64,000 nt of DNA from Flavobacterium endophyticum (GTDB lineage Bacteria; Bacteroidota; Bacteroidia; Flavobacteriales; Flavobacteriaceae): contig NZ_RBLC01000004.1 of assembly GCF_003634455.1 (NCBI RefSeq), forward strand, positions 268,502 to 332,501, in the 5' to 3' direction. Shown here one piece after another: positions 42,928 to 51,738 of the stretch; position 1 is the stretch's first letter, and each line of letters starts with the position of its first letter. The position numbers and the translations under genes are program-made. The notes below the pieces were generated by a model. It worked only from the letters and a program-made list of their open reading frames with translations, searched no databases and was not told the DNA's origin.

Positions 42928-44871
42928 TTAATCAACTCGAGTAAGGCAAATTTCCCTTGGAGCTGTAATCAGCAGCGGGAACGACTCTATGGTCACCGAA
43001 CTGGAATCCAGCCCGAAAGCTTTCTCTTCTGAAAGTCCCATTTTTTTCAAAATGTTATACGTATCGAGAATCCATTTTTCGTAGAATGGCAGATCGTTAT
43101 CATAAGAAATAAACTTCTCTATCAAGATAAATCTGAAATCCCCGATAATGTTATTCTTATTTAAAGAAGCATAACGGCTTGTTACATCTACTTCTTTGTT
43201 TTTCACCATGTCTTCCACCACTTTCTTGAACATCAAGCTGATTCTTGGCGCTACGCGGAAACCGAGCCTAAAATCGATTCGGATTACGTCATCATGAATA
43301 AATTCATTCACGCGGTATTCCATCGTATACGGTTCATCGACAACATGTACGTGAACGAACCAATAAATATCCGCACGTTTTGGCTGTTTATTTAAAATCG
43401 AATACATAATCTTCGATTCGATTTCTGTCCTATGATCAGCACTGGTCAGATACACTAGGTTCGTGGCATATTTCGGTACGCTCATATCTCGACTCAAATC
43501 TTCCAAGACAGGCAAATAATCTGATAATTTGACAAATACCAAATAACGATTCCTAATTTTTCTGGCAAAATACCAGACAAACATCGTTGCCATCAGCATC
43601 ATCGCAATCAGCAATGTGATGTAACCGCCGTCTGAGAATTTATGAAGATTGGCAATCAAGAATGAAATTTCGATTATAGCATACGTCGTAATTAAAACTG
43701 TAATGAAAATCTTGTTGTACCTTTTTAGAATCAGATAGAAATTTAATAACGAAGTCGTCATCAACATCGTCATCACGATTGCAAGGCCGTACGCCGCTTC
43801 CATTCCTGAAGATTCTTTGAAATATAATACAACAAGAACACAGCCAATCCATAACATCCAGTTTAGAGAAGGAATGTATAATTGTCCTTTTAGTTCAGTA
43901 GGATATTTGATTTTTACTTTTGGCCAGAAATTCAATCGGATGGCCTCATTGATCAAAGTGAAAGAGCCGCTGATCATCGCCTGGCTGGCCACAACGGCAG
44001 CCAATGTCGCTATTCCGATTCCAAAAGGCAAGAACCATTCTGGCATGATGGCATAAAACGGATTCGTAACTCCAACAGATTTCAGACTCATGCCTTCATG
44101 CGATATCAACCAAGCTCCTTGTCCGAAATAGTTCAGCAAAAGCATGCATTTTACAAAAATCCAGCTTACGCGGATATTTTCTTTACCACAATGTCCTAAA
44201 TCAGAATATAAAGCTTCAGCTCCAGTCGTACATAAGAAAACGGCGCCTAAGATTAAGAAACCTTGTTTGTGGTTCATCAAAAGTTCATAAGCATGATAAG
44301 GATTAAATGCTGAAAGAACATGAACATTTGTTCCTAACTGTATCGCTCCTAAAATACCAAGCATCGAGAACCAGGTGAACATGACAGGCCCGAAAAATTT
44401 TCCAATCAGCTTGGTACCAAACTGCTGTAATCCAAAAAGAATAGTAATAATCGCAATAACAATCGGAATTGTTGGAATGTCTGGATTAATAACTCTTAGT
44501 CCTTCAATAGCAGAAGAAACCGAAATCGGCGGCGTGATAATTCCGTCTGCTAAAAGCGTACTTCCTCCAATAATGGCTGGAAAAAGCAACCATTTTACTT
44601 TGGTTTTTCTAATTAAAGTATAAAGTGAAAAAATACCACCTTCGCCCTTGTTATCTGCACGAAGCGTAATGATAACGTATTTCACGGTGGTCTGTAATGT
44701 CAAGGTCCAAAAGATAGCCGAAATGGCTCCGATGATATCTCTCGAAACAATAGGGTCGTCTCCGACTATGGCTTTTAAAACGTACAACGGCGAAGTTCCG
44801 ATGTCTCCAAAAATAATTCCTAAAGTAACTAATAATCCTGCAGCAGATAATTTGTGAATATGTTTTCCCAC
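42928..44871 (-). CDS. kup: KUP/HAK/KT-family potassium transporter
   Basis: 647-residue inner-membrane K+/H+ symporter. The signature GDIGTSPLYVLKAIVGDDP (about 22-40) is at the first helix. Eleven to twelve hydrophobic helices run to about residue 440, with conserved ALYSDLGHCG and LNYFGQGAWL. The cytosolic C-terminal part (about 450-647) is shorter in many relatives. The start is a GTG codon at 44871, preceded by a full promoter 23 bases upstream. It lies convergent to the bestrophin gene and divergent from pheT. Confidence 0.94.
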   Translation of the reverse strand: MGKHIHKLSAAGLLVTLGIIFGDIGTSPLYVLKAIVGDDPIVSRDIIGAISAIFWTLTLQTTVKYVIITLRADNKGEGGIFSLYTLIRKTKVKWLLFPAIIGGSTLLADGIITPPISVSSAIEGLRVINPDIPTIPIVIAIITILFGLQQFGTKLIGKFFGPVMFTWFSMLGILGAIQLGTNVHVLSAFNPYHAYELLMNHKQGFLILGAVFLCTTGAEALYSDLGHCGKENIRVSWIFVKCMLLLNYFGQGAWLISHEGMSLKSVGVTNPFYAIMPEWFLPFGIGIATLAAVVASQAMISGSFTLINEAIRLNFWPKVKIKYPTELKGQLYIPSLNWMLWIGCVLVVLYFKESSGMEAAYGLAIVMTMLMTTSLLNFYLILKRYNKIFITVLITTYAIIEISFLIANLHKFSDGGYITLLIAMMLMATMFVWYFARKIRNRYLVFVKLSDYLPVLEDLSRDMSVPKYATNLVYLTSADHRTEIESKIMYSILNKQPKRADIYWFVHVHVVDEPYTMEYRVNEFIHDDVIRIDFRLGFRVAPRISLMFKKVVEDMVKNKEVDVTSRYASLNKNNIIGDFRFILIEKFISYDNDLPFYEKWILDTYNILKKMGLSEEKAFGLDSSSVTIESFPLLITAPREICLTRVD

Positions 44872-44893
44872 GGAAAGTCAATTTAAAAGAGAA

Positions 44894-44921
44894 CAAAATT
44901 ACAAATAATTACCTTATCCAA
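44894..44921 (-). promoter_or_regulatory. Promoter of kup
   Basis: On the minus strand TTG (44919-44921), 17-base spacer, TAATTTTG (44894-44901): full Bacteroidota-type promoter upstream of the GTG start. Confidence 0.75.
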
Positions 44922-45082
44922 ATTAAAATCAAGCAAGTATTATTTTAACATAATTTTTTGAAATCGATTTCTTTCTGTCTATCGGCTTTGTTGTCACCCC
45001 ATTCATCCTAATTTTAGACATTTTGGAGCGATTTTTACCTAATTTATGCACTTTAAAAATTCTTTAAAAAATCAAAAAATCC

Positions 45083-45090
45083 TATCTTTG
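45083..45090 (+). promoter_or_regulatory. Candidate -7 box for pheT
   Basis: TATCTTTG matches TAnnTTTG, 32 bases before the ATG. A TTG at the right spacing is not seen; a short AT-rich leader follows. Confidence 0.55.
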
Positions 45091-45122
45091 CAACCTTACA
45101 AAAAATAATACCAAAAACAACA

Positions 45123-47546
45123 ATGAAAATTTCATATAACTGGCTTAAGCAATTTATCAAAACAGATTGGAAATCTGATGAAACAGCATCACTTTTAACC
45201 GATTTAGGTTTAGAAGTCGAAGGTGTTGAAAAATACCAATCCGTAAAAGGAGGCTTAGAAGGCATTGTTGTTGGACATGTCCTGACTTGCGTACAGCATC
45301 CGAATGCAGACCGTCTGAAAGTCACTACGGTTGACTTAGGCACGGGTACTCCGGTTCAAATTGTCTGTGGAGCAGCGAATGTTGCGGCTGGACAAAAAGT
45401 GCCTGTTGCAACAATCGGAACTACATTATATGATAAAGATGGAAATGCTTTCCAGATAAAAAAAGGCAAGATCAGAGACCAAGAAAGTCATGGAATGATT
45501 TGTGCCGAAGATGAATTAGGTCTTGGAACAAGCCACGACGGAATCATGATCCTCGATGACAAATATGCTCCTGGAACTCCTGCATCTAAAGTATTCAATA
45601 TTGAAAATGATGAAGTATTCGAAATTGGATTGACACCCAACCGAGCTGACGCCATGAGCCATCTTGGTGTAGCAAGGGATTTAAGAGCTGGAATGCTTCA
45701 GACGAATGCTCACACAGAATTGATTACGCCTTCTGTCAGCAACTTTAGGGTTGACAAAAGGACATTGAAGATGGACATCAAAGTAGAAGATTCTAAATTG
45801 GCTCCAAGATATTGTGGTGTTACCATTTCTGAAATAGCGGTAAAACAATCGCCAGAATGGTTGCAAAACCGACTGAAATCAATCGGGCTTACTCCTAAAA
45901 ATAATATTGTAGACGTGACCAATTACGTAATGCACGAATTGGGTCAGCCGCTTCATGCTTTTGATGCCGCAAAAGTAAAAGGAAATAAAGTTATCGTAAA
46001 AACAGTTCCAGCCGGAACAAAATTCACGACTCTTGATGATGTAGAAAGAACGCTCCATGAAGAAGACTTGATGATTTGTGATGAAAATGGGCCCATGTGT
46101 ATTGCGGGTGTTTTCGGAGGAAAAAATTCAGGTGTTTCTGAAAATACGACTTCTATCTTTTTAGAAAGTGCTTATTTCAATCCCGTAAGCGTTAGAAAAT
46201 CAGCCAAAAGACATGGTTTGAATACGGATGCTTCTTTCCGTTTTGAAAGAGGAATCGATCCAACGATTACTGAATATGCGCTGAAACGTGCAGCCTTGTT
46301 GATTCAGGAAGTAGCCGGAGGTGAGATTACTTCAGACATCATCGATATTTACCCTAAAAAGATTGAGGATTTCCCGGTGTTCTTGAATTTTGCCAAAGCA
46401 ACAAAAATCATCGGACAGGAATTGCCAAAAGAAACCATCAAGAAAATCTTAGTTTCTTTGGACATAAAAGTAAACAGTGTATCTGATGCAGGATTAGGAT
46501 TGATTATTCCATCCTACCGAGTTGACGTGCAAAGAGAAATCGACGTAATTGAAGAAATTTTGAGAGTCTATGGTTACAACAACATCAACTTTACCAAAAA
46601 GTTCAATGCTACTGTTTCTAATGCAGCCAGGACAGAAGATTATAAAGTACAGAATATTATCGCGACACAGTTAAATTCGCAAGGATTCAATGAGATGATG
46701 GCCAATTCGCTGACCTCTCCAGAATATGTGCAATTATCTGAAATGCTTCGAGAAGAATTCAACGTTTTAATCATGAATCCTTTGAGCAATGATTTGTCTG
46801 CGATGAGACAGTCGTTATTGTTCTCTGGATTGGAAGCTGTTTCATATAACATCAACCGAAGAAATTCCGACTTGAAGTTGTTTGAATTTGGAAAATCTTA
46901 CCATAAACTGCCGTCAGGATATAACGAGAACAAACACCTTACGTTATTTACGACTGGAAATCGTCTTGGCGAAAGCTGGAATGCGCCGCAAAAACCTTCT
47001 GATTTCTTTTTATTCAAAGGTTATGCCACTGCAATTTTATCAAGACTTGGAATCGAAAAAACAAACAATAGGCCGGTAGAATCTGATGTGTTTGCAGAAG
47101 GAATCGCTATTGCCGTAGGAAATGATATTGTTGTGGAATTGGGAACGGTTAAAAAATCAATCCTGAAGCATTTCGACATCAAGCAAGAAGTTTTGTTTGC
47201 AGATTTCAATTGGAACTTGGTATTGAAATTGATTTCAAATAAAATCAAATTCACGGATATTCCTAAATACCCTGAAGTACGAAGAGATTTGGCATTGCTT
47301 GTCGATCAAAATGTAGCATTTGATGCCATATATACCATCGCACGTCAGACCGAAAAATCCTTACTGAAAGATATCAATCTTTTTGATGTTTATGAAGGAA
47401 AGAATCTTCCTGAAGGCAAAAAATCGTATGCAGTAAGCTTTATCATTCAAGATAATTCTAAAACCCTTACTGATGCGCAAATCGACAAAATCATGGGGAA
47501 ATTACAGCACAATCTCGAAACGGAGCTTGGCGCTGTACTTCGCTAA
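45123..47546 (+). CDS. pheT: Phenylalanine--tRNA ligase beta subunit
   Basis: 807-residue beta subunit of the (alpha-beta)2 enzyme that charges tRNA-Phe and edits Tyr-tRNA-Phe. Domains in order: EMAP-like tRNA-binding (about 40-150, VVGHVLTCVQHPNADRLKV), B3/B4 editing domain (about 215-385, NIVDVTNYVMHELGQPLHAFDAAKV), B5 (about 405-475), the catalytic-like core (about 495-700) and FDX-ACB anticodon-binding domain (about 715-807, KYPEVRRDLALLVDQ). The alpha subunit gene pheS is not adjacent, as is usual in Flavobacteriia. Full length, single gene with own promoter and terminator. Confidence 0.97.
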   Translation: MKISYNWLKQFIKTDWKSDETASLLTDLGLEVEGVEKYQSVKGGLEGIVVGHVLTCVQHPNADRLKVTTVDLGTGTPVQIVCGAANVAAGQKVPVATIGTTLYDKDGNAFQIKKGKIRDQESHGMICAEDELGLGTSHDGIMILDDKYAPGTPASKVFNIENDEVFEIGLTPNRADAMSHLGVARDLRAGMLQTNAHTELITPSVSNFRVDKRTLKMDIKVEDSKLAPRYCGVTISEIAVKQSPEWLQNRLKSIGLTPKNNIVDVTNYVMHELGQPLHAFDAAKVKGNKVIVKTVPAGTKFTTLDDVERTLHEEDLMICDENGPMCIAGVFGGKNSGVSENTTSIFLESAYFNPVSVRKSAKRHGLNTDASFRFERGIDPTITEYALKRAALLIQEVAGGEITSDIIDIYPKKIEDFPVFLNFAKATKIIGQELPKETIKKILVSLDIKVNSVSDAGLGLIIPSYRVDVQREIDVIEEILRVYGYNNINFTKKFNATVSNAARTEDYKVQNIIATQLNSQGFNEMMANSLTSPEYVQLSEMLREEFNVLIMNPLSNDLSAMRQSLLFSGLEAVSYNINRRNSDLKLFEFGKSYHKLPSGYNENKHLTLFTTGNRLGESWNAPQKPSDFFLFKGYATAILSRLGIEKTNNRPVESDVFAEGIAIAVGNDIVVELGTVKKSILKHFDIKQEVLFADFNWNLVLKLISNKIKFTDIPKYPEVRRDLALLVDQNVAFDAIYTIARQTEKSLLKDINLFDVYEGKNLPEGKKSYAVSFIIQDNSKTLTDAQIDKIMGKLQHNLETELGAVLR

Positions 47547-47567
47547 ATAAATACTTTTTTTAAATAG

Positions 47568-47597
47568 AAAAATCCCGATAGTATCGGGATTTTTCAT
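47568..47597 (+). terminator. Strong terminator of pheT
   Basis: AAAAATCCCGATA (47568-47580) and TATCGGGATTTTT (47582-47594) form a nearly perfect stem; the innermost pairs open into the loop. T-run at the end. Confidence 0.92.
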
Positions 47598-47627
47598 TTA
47601 CAAATTCAAAAATAGTATCTAGTTGAA

Positions 47628-48191
47628 TTATGCCTTTGGAGTTACTACGGCATCCACTACATGGATAACACCGTTTGATTGGTTTACGTCAGCAATCGTG
47701 ACTTTAGACTTAGCTCCGTTTTCGTCCGTTATATAAAGGTCTTTTCCTTCCATCCAAGCTGTCAGTTTTCCTCCTTGAACAGTTGTCAGTGTTGCCTTTC
47801 CGTTTCCTTTCTTTATGGCTTTAGCTATATCGGCTGAGCTCATTTTTCCTGCCACAACGTGATACGTCAAAATAGATTGCAGCTTTGCTTTGTTTTCTGG
47901 TTTCAATAGCATTTCTACGGTTCCTTTTGGCAATTTTGCAAAAGCTTCATTAGTTGGAGCAAAAACTGTAAAAGGTCCTTTTCCTTGCAATGTAGCTACT
48001 AGATCAGCTGCTTTTACCGCAGCGACCAAAGTCGTATGATCTTTAGAGTTTACAGCGTTTTCAATGATATTTTTTGAAGGATACATTGGCGCTCCTCCAA
48101 CCATGACTGTTTTTTCTTTTTGAGCAAATACAGAAGTTCCAAGTAGTAATGTAAATACGATTGCGATTGATAAAAATTTGGTGGTTTTCAT
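47628..48191 (-). CDS. Secreted fasciclin (FAS1) domain protein, copy 1
   Basis: 187 residues from the ATG at 48191. A signal peptide ends near SVFAQ (about 24). One FAS1 domain (about 45-185) has FTVFAPTNEAFAKLPKGTVEML (H1 box) and TYHVVAGKMSSADI plus VNQSNGVIHVVDAVV (H2 box). The role is cell adhesion or envelope interaction. It is related to the next gene upstream, 149 bases away, by a likely duplication. A longer in-frame start at 48260 is rejected because it places 23 residues before the signal peptide. Confidence 0.92.
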   Translation of the reverse strand: MKTTKFLSIAIVFTLLLGTSVFAQKEKTVMVGGAPMYPSKNIIENAVNSKDHTTLVAAVKAADLVATLQGKGPFTVFAPTNEAFAKLPKGTVEMLLKPENKAKLQSILTYHVVAGKMSSADIAKAIKKGNGKATLTTVQGGKLTAWMEGKDLYITDENGAKSKVTIADVNQSNGVIHVVDAVVTPKA

Positions 48192-48293
48192 AATTAAATG
48201 TTTTTTTAAAAAGTTTATAATGGCATTTACGCAAATACATTTGTTTTGGTTTTTTTTCATTTTTACTATTTACTTTAAAAAAGCTGTAAAAAC

Positions 48294-48322
48294 AAAAAGC
48301 CCCGCATTCTGCGGGGCTTTTT
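48294..48322 (-). terminator. Terminator between the two fasciclin genes
   Basis: AAAAAGCCCCGC (48294-48305) and GCGGGGCTTTTT (48311-48322) form a perfect 12-pair stem with loop ATTCT. It means the two copies are transcribed separately. Confidence 0.93.
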
Positions 48323-48339
48323 CTATATGAAATATTTTT

Positions 48340-48900
48340 TTATTGGTTTGAAGAGAAAACTCCGTCAATACCGTGGATGATTCCATTGCTTTGTATTGCA
48401 TCTGAGAAAACAACTTTTGATTTGTTTCCTTTGCTGTCTGTAAAATAGAAATTTCTATTTTCCCAAGTAACTGTAAGGACTTCTCCGTCAGCCGTTTTGA
48501 TCTCGCCTTTGCCTTTGCTCATTCTTACTAACTTTCCGAAGTCATTTGCATACCATTTTCCATAGATAATATAGTAAGCAGCTACATCTTTAGTACGCAA
48601 GATATTTTTTGGATCTAACAAGAAGTCTACTCTTTCAGAAGCTCTGTTAAAAGCTTCGTTGCTTGGTGCTAGAATTGTATAAGGTCCTTCTTCGCTAAGT
48701 AGTTGCTCAAATTCTGCCGCTTTAAAAACTTTTGCTAGAGAGGAATAATTCTGAGATGCAGAAAGGTTTTGAATAATGTTTTTAGTCGCATCAAATTTTG
48801 GATCAACAGTATTCGTGTTTTTTTGAGATTTTTGAGCAAAAGAAGCAATGCTTAAGAATAACACAAACATTGTAATTGCCAGATTTTTATTAGTCTTCAT
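48340..48900 (-). CDS. Secreted fasciclin (FAS1) domain protein, copy 2
   Basis: 186 residues. A signal peptide ends near ASFAQ (about 22). The FAS1 domain (about 40-185) contains YTILAPSNEAFNRASERVDFLL (H1-like) and DAIQSNGIIHGIDGVF (H2). Compared with copy 1 the middle is more divergent (AYYIIYGKWYANDFGKLV in place of TYHVVAGK), so these are old duplicates that have probably specialised. A perfect terminator separates them. Probable envelope or matrix adhesion protein. Confidence 0.92.
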   Translation of the reverse strand: MKTNKNLAITMFVLFLSIASFAQKSQKNTNTVDPKFDATKNIIQNLSASQNYSSLAKVFKAAEFEQLLSEEGPYTILAPSNEAFNRASERVDFLLDPKNILRTKDVAAYYIIYGKWYANDFGKLVRMSKGKGEIKTADGEVLTVTWENRNFYFTDSKGNKSKVVFSDAIQSNGIIHGIDGVFSSNQ

Positions 48901-48994
48901 AGTTAGTTTTTAAAATTGCATTCATATTAGAATATAATTCCATGATTTTAGGATTTCAAATTTAAACAAAATTTTAATACTATCATTTAAAATA

Positions 48995-49026
48995 AATAAA
49001 AAAGCCTCACATTTCTGTGAGGCTTT
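48995..49026 (-). terminator. Terminator of rpsA
   Basis: AAAGCCTCACA (49001-49011) and TGTGAGGCTTT (49016-49026) form an 11-pair stem with loop TTTC. Leftward it is followed by a T-run. Confidence 0.92.
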
Positions 49027-49048
49027 CGTATTTAAAAACGGTTAGGAA

Positions 49049-50821
49049 TTAGTTTCCTCCTTTTTCCATTTTAGCTTTTAATTCAGCAAGAATATCATTG
49101 TTGTCTCCTAAAGTAGATGCAGAAGCATTGCTTGAAGATACATTGTTATTCTCAGTTGCAGCTTTCACGTTTTTCTCTTCTTCTTCACGGAAGATAGCAG
49201 TGTGAGAAGCAACTACTCTTTTGAATTCTTTGTTGAACTCGATAACTTTGAAGTCAGCGCTTTCGCCTTTTTTCAATTTCTTACCGTCTTCTTTTTCAAG
49301 GTGACGTGTTGGAATGAAAGCAACGATATCATCACCGAATTCTACAGTAGCTCCTTTGTCAACGATTTCAGAGATTTCTCCAGTGTGGATAGTTCCAACA
49401 GCGAAAGAATCTTCATATTTGTCCCAAGGATTAGCAGTAGTTTGTTTGTGACCTAAAGATAATTTACGTCCTTCAACATCTAATTCCAATACTACTACGT
49501 CAAGTTTTTCACCAACGCTTACGAATTCAGATGGGTGTTTGATTTTCTTAGTCCAAGAAAGGTCAGAAATGTAGATCAAACCATCAATTCCTTCTTCTAG
49601 TTCTACGAAAACTCCAAAGTTTGTAAAGTTTCTAACGATACCTGTGTGTTTAGAACCAACAGGATATTTAGAAGTGATATCAGTCCATGGATCTTGAGTC
49701 AATTGTTTGATACCTAATGACATCTTACGATCTTCTCTATCTAAAGTCAAGATAACAGCTTCTACTTCATCACCAACTTTTACGAAATCTTGAGCACTTC
49801 TCAAGTGAGTTGACCATGACATTTCAGAAACGTGGATCAAACCTTCAACACCTTCAGCAACCTCGATGAAAGCACCGTAATCAGCGATTACAACTACTTT
49901 ACCTTTTACTTTGTCACCAACTTTTAGGTCAGCGTCTAAAGCATCCCATGGGTGAGCGTTCAATTGTTTCAAACCAAGTTGGATTCTTGTTTTCTCATCA
50001 TCGAAATCAAGGATTACAACATTTAATTTTTGGTCTAATTCAAGAACTTCACTTGGGTGGTTGATTCTTGACCAAGAAAGGTCAGTAATGTGGATCAAAC
50101 CATCAACACCACCAAGGTCAATAAACACACCATAAGAAGTAATGTTTTTAACAACACCTTCTAATACTTGTCCTTTTTCTAATTGACCGATGATTTCTTT
50201 TTTCTGTACTTCAATATCAGCTTCGATAAGCGCTTTATGAGAAACAACAACGTTTTTGAACTCATGGTTGATTTTCACAACTTTGAATTCCATCATTTTG
50301 TTTACATATTGATCGTAATCTCTGATTGGCTTCACGTCGATTTGAGATCCTGGCAAGAATGCCTCGATTCCAAATACGTCAACGATCATACCACCTTTAG
50401 TTCTGCATTTAACGAAACCGTTAACGATTTCACCTGTTTCATTAGCAGCAATAACTCTGTCCCAAGCTTTGATAGTACGAGCTTTTCTGTGAGAAAGAAC
50501 CAATTGACCAGTTTTGTCCTCACGAACGTCAATTAATACTTCTACTTTGTCTCCAACTTTCAAGTTTGGATTGTAACGAAATTCGTTTAAAGAAATAACA
50601 CCTTCAGATTTAGCGTTGATATCAACGATTGCATCTCTGTCAGTAATTCTAACTACCACACCTTCAACTACTTCTTCCTGATCTGTAGAGATAAAAGTTT
50701 TTTCAACTAATTCCTCAAATTCTTGCAGGTTTTTTTCGTCAACAGCATCAATACCTTCTTGGAAGTTATGCCAGTTAAAGTTCTCTAAAAATTCCGCTTG
50801 TGTTTTTGTTTGTTCAGACAT
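49049..50821 (-). CDS. rpsA: 30S ribosomal protein S1
   Basis: 590 residues from the ATG at 50821 (MSEQTKTQAEF). S1 helps mRNA bind and unfold on the ribosome. Six S1/OB domains follow each other (about 50-555), shown by repeated VGDKVxxxV, GVEGLIHVSEMSW, DGLIHITDLSW and DGLIYISDLSW blocks, then a low-complexity tail. The frame stays open upstream to 50872, but the promoter and the usual S1 N-terminus favour 50821. It has a full promoter about 120 bases upstream, giving a leader of roughly 115 bases that may carry autoregulation. Confidence 0.97.
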   Translation of the reverse strand: MSEQTKTQAEFLENFNWHNFQEGIDAVDEKNLQEFEELVEKTFISTDQEEVVEGVVVRITDRDAIVDINAKSEGVISLNEFRYNPNLKVGDKVEVLIDVREDKTGQLVLSHRKARTIKAWDRVIAANETGEIVNGFVKCRTKGGMIVDVFGIEAFLPGSQIDVKPIRDYDQYVNKMMEFKVVKINHEFKNVVVSHKALIEADIEVQKKEIIGQLEKGQVLEGVVKNITSYGVFIDLGGVDGLIHITDLSWSRINHPSEVLELDQKLNVVILDFDDEKTRIQLGLKQLNAHPWDALDADLKVGDKVKGKVVVIADYGAFIEVAEGVEGLIHVSEMSWSTHLRSAQDFVKVGDEVEAVILTLDREDRKMSLGIKQLTQDPWTDITSKYPVGSKHTGIVRNFTNFGVFVELEEGIDGLIYISDLSWTKKIKHPSEFVSVGEKLDVVVLELDVEGRKLSLGHKQTTANPWDKYEDSFAVGTIHTGEISEIVDKGATVEFGDDIVAFIPTRHLEKEDGKKLKKGESADFKVIEFNKEFKRVVASHTAIFREEEEKNVKAATENNNVSSSNASASTLGDNNDILAELKAKMEKGGN

Positions 50822-50942
50822 CTGTTCTGATAAAAATTTGTATTCTGTGTTTTCTCGAGTTTCTTGATGCAATAGAAAAAACAGAAGTGTTTTACATAAA
50901 TAGTTGATACCTAAAGGAAACTCTTCTCCGCCAAAAGGTTTG

Positions 50943-50973
50943 CAAAATTAATAATTATTTTTTAATCTGCCAA
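50943..50973 (-). promoter_or_regulatory. Promoter of rpsA
   Basis: On the minus strand TTG (50971-50973), 20-base spacer, TAATTTTG (50943-50950): full Bacteroidota-type promoter, as expected for a highly expressed gene. Confidence 0.78.
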
Positions 50974-51105
50974 ATATGATATAATGATAATTTTAATGCA
51001 ATTATTTACAAATCAACGCTTAAATCATTTTCGACATACTATAAGCATTTAGTAGAAATAAATTGAATAATCTATATATTTACATAAAGATTTCTTATTT
51101 ATACA

Positions 51106-51723
51106 ATGAACAATACCTTCCCTATTTTTATTCCGCGAAAAAAAATTAAACTGAGATATCATAACATCCTATACATACTCGTTGTATTTTGTATCCTTGC
51201 CTTTATGATAAAACTTTATGTAACACCTATTAACTATTTCTTTATAAAGTTTTTCACACCTTTGTTTGGGATTTTAATGATTATTTATGTTATACTGATT
51301 TTCGTAAGCTATTTTATCAAAGAACCTTTATCTGGAGCCTTATCTGGAAAATTGGTCTTCAATCCTGAAAATGTATTCATAAATGATGAAATTATTGATA
51401 TTTCAAGAATTGAAGATATCGATTTAATGATAGGCAGTTATGATAATCAAAGAATCGAATACAGCTCAAGAAGCATTACACCAAAAATATTTAATGGAAC
51501 AGATAACGCCATTACCTTTTATTTTACTGACGGAGCAAAGTACAGCATTCATTTTCAACAAGAATTTTCTGGGCATTATTTAAGTATAAAGCCTTTTGTA
51601 ATATCGCTTGTAAAAACCAATAAAATTTCAATACTTAGAGCCACAACTATACTAAAGATTAATGATTATGATGATATACAAGAATTCAAAAAAGAGATTA
51701 ACAAAAAAGAGCTTCAGGTCTGA
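51106..51723 (+). CDS. Two-helix membrane protein of unknown function
   Basis: 205 residues. Two membrane helices (about 21-37 and 44-66, with FGILMIIYVILIFVSYFI) are followed by a cytosolic domain (about 80-200) that is beta-rich with a final helix: KLVFNPENVFINDEIIDISRI, AITFYFTDGAKYSIHF. This two-helix plus beta-domain layout recalls bacterial PH-like (bPH) proteins, but the match is weak. It stands alone and shares a bidirectional terminator with the convergent NupG-like gene. No known function. Confidence 0.75.
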   Translation: MNNTFPIFIPRKKIKLRYHNILYILVVFCILAFMIKLYVTPINYFFIKFFTPLFGILMIIYVILIFVSYFIKEPLSGALSGKLVFNPENVFINDEIIDISRIEDIDLMIGSYDNQRIEYSSRSITPKIFNGTDNAITFYFTDGAKYSIHFQQEFSGHYLSIKPFVISLVKTNKISILRATTILKINDYDDIQEFKKEINKKELQV

Positions 51724-51735
51724 AGCTCTTTTTTG
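51703..51735. terminator. Bidirectional terminator overlapping the membrane protein stop codon
   Basis: AAAAAAGAGCTTCA (51703-51716) and TGAAGCTCTTTTTT (51721-51734) form a 14-pair stem with loop GGTC. The stop codon TGA (51721-51723) is part of the stem. It serves both converging genes. Confidence 0.93.
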
Positions 51736-51738
51736 TTT

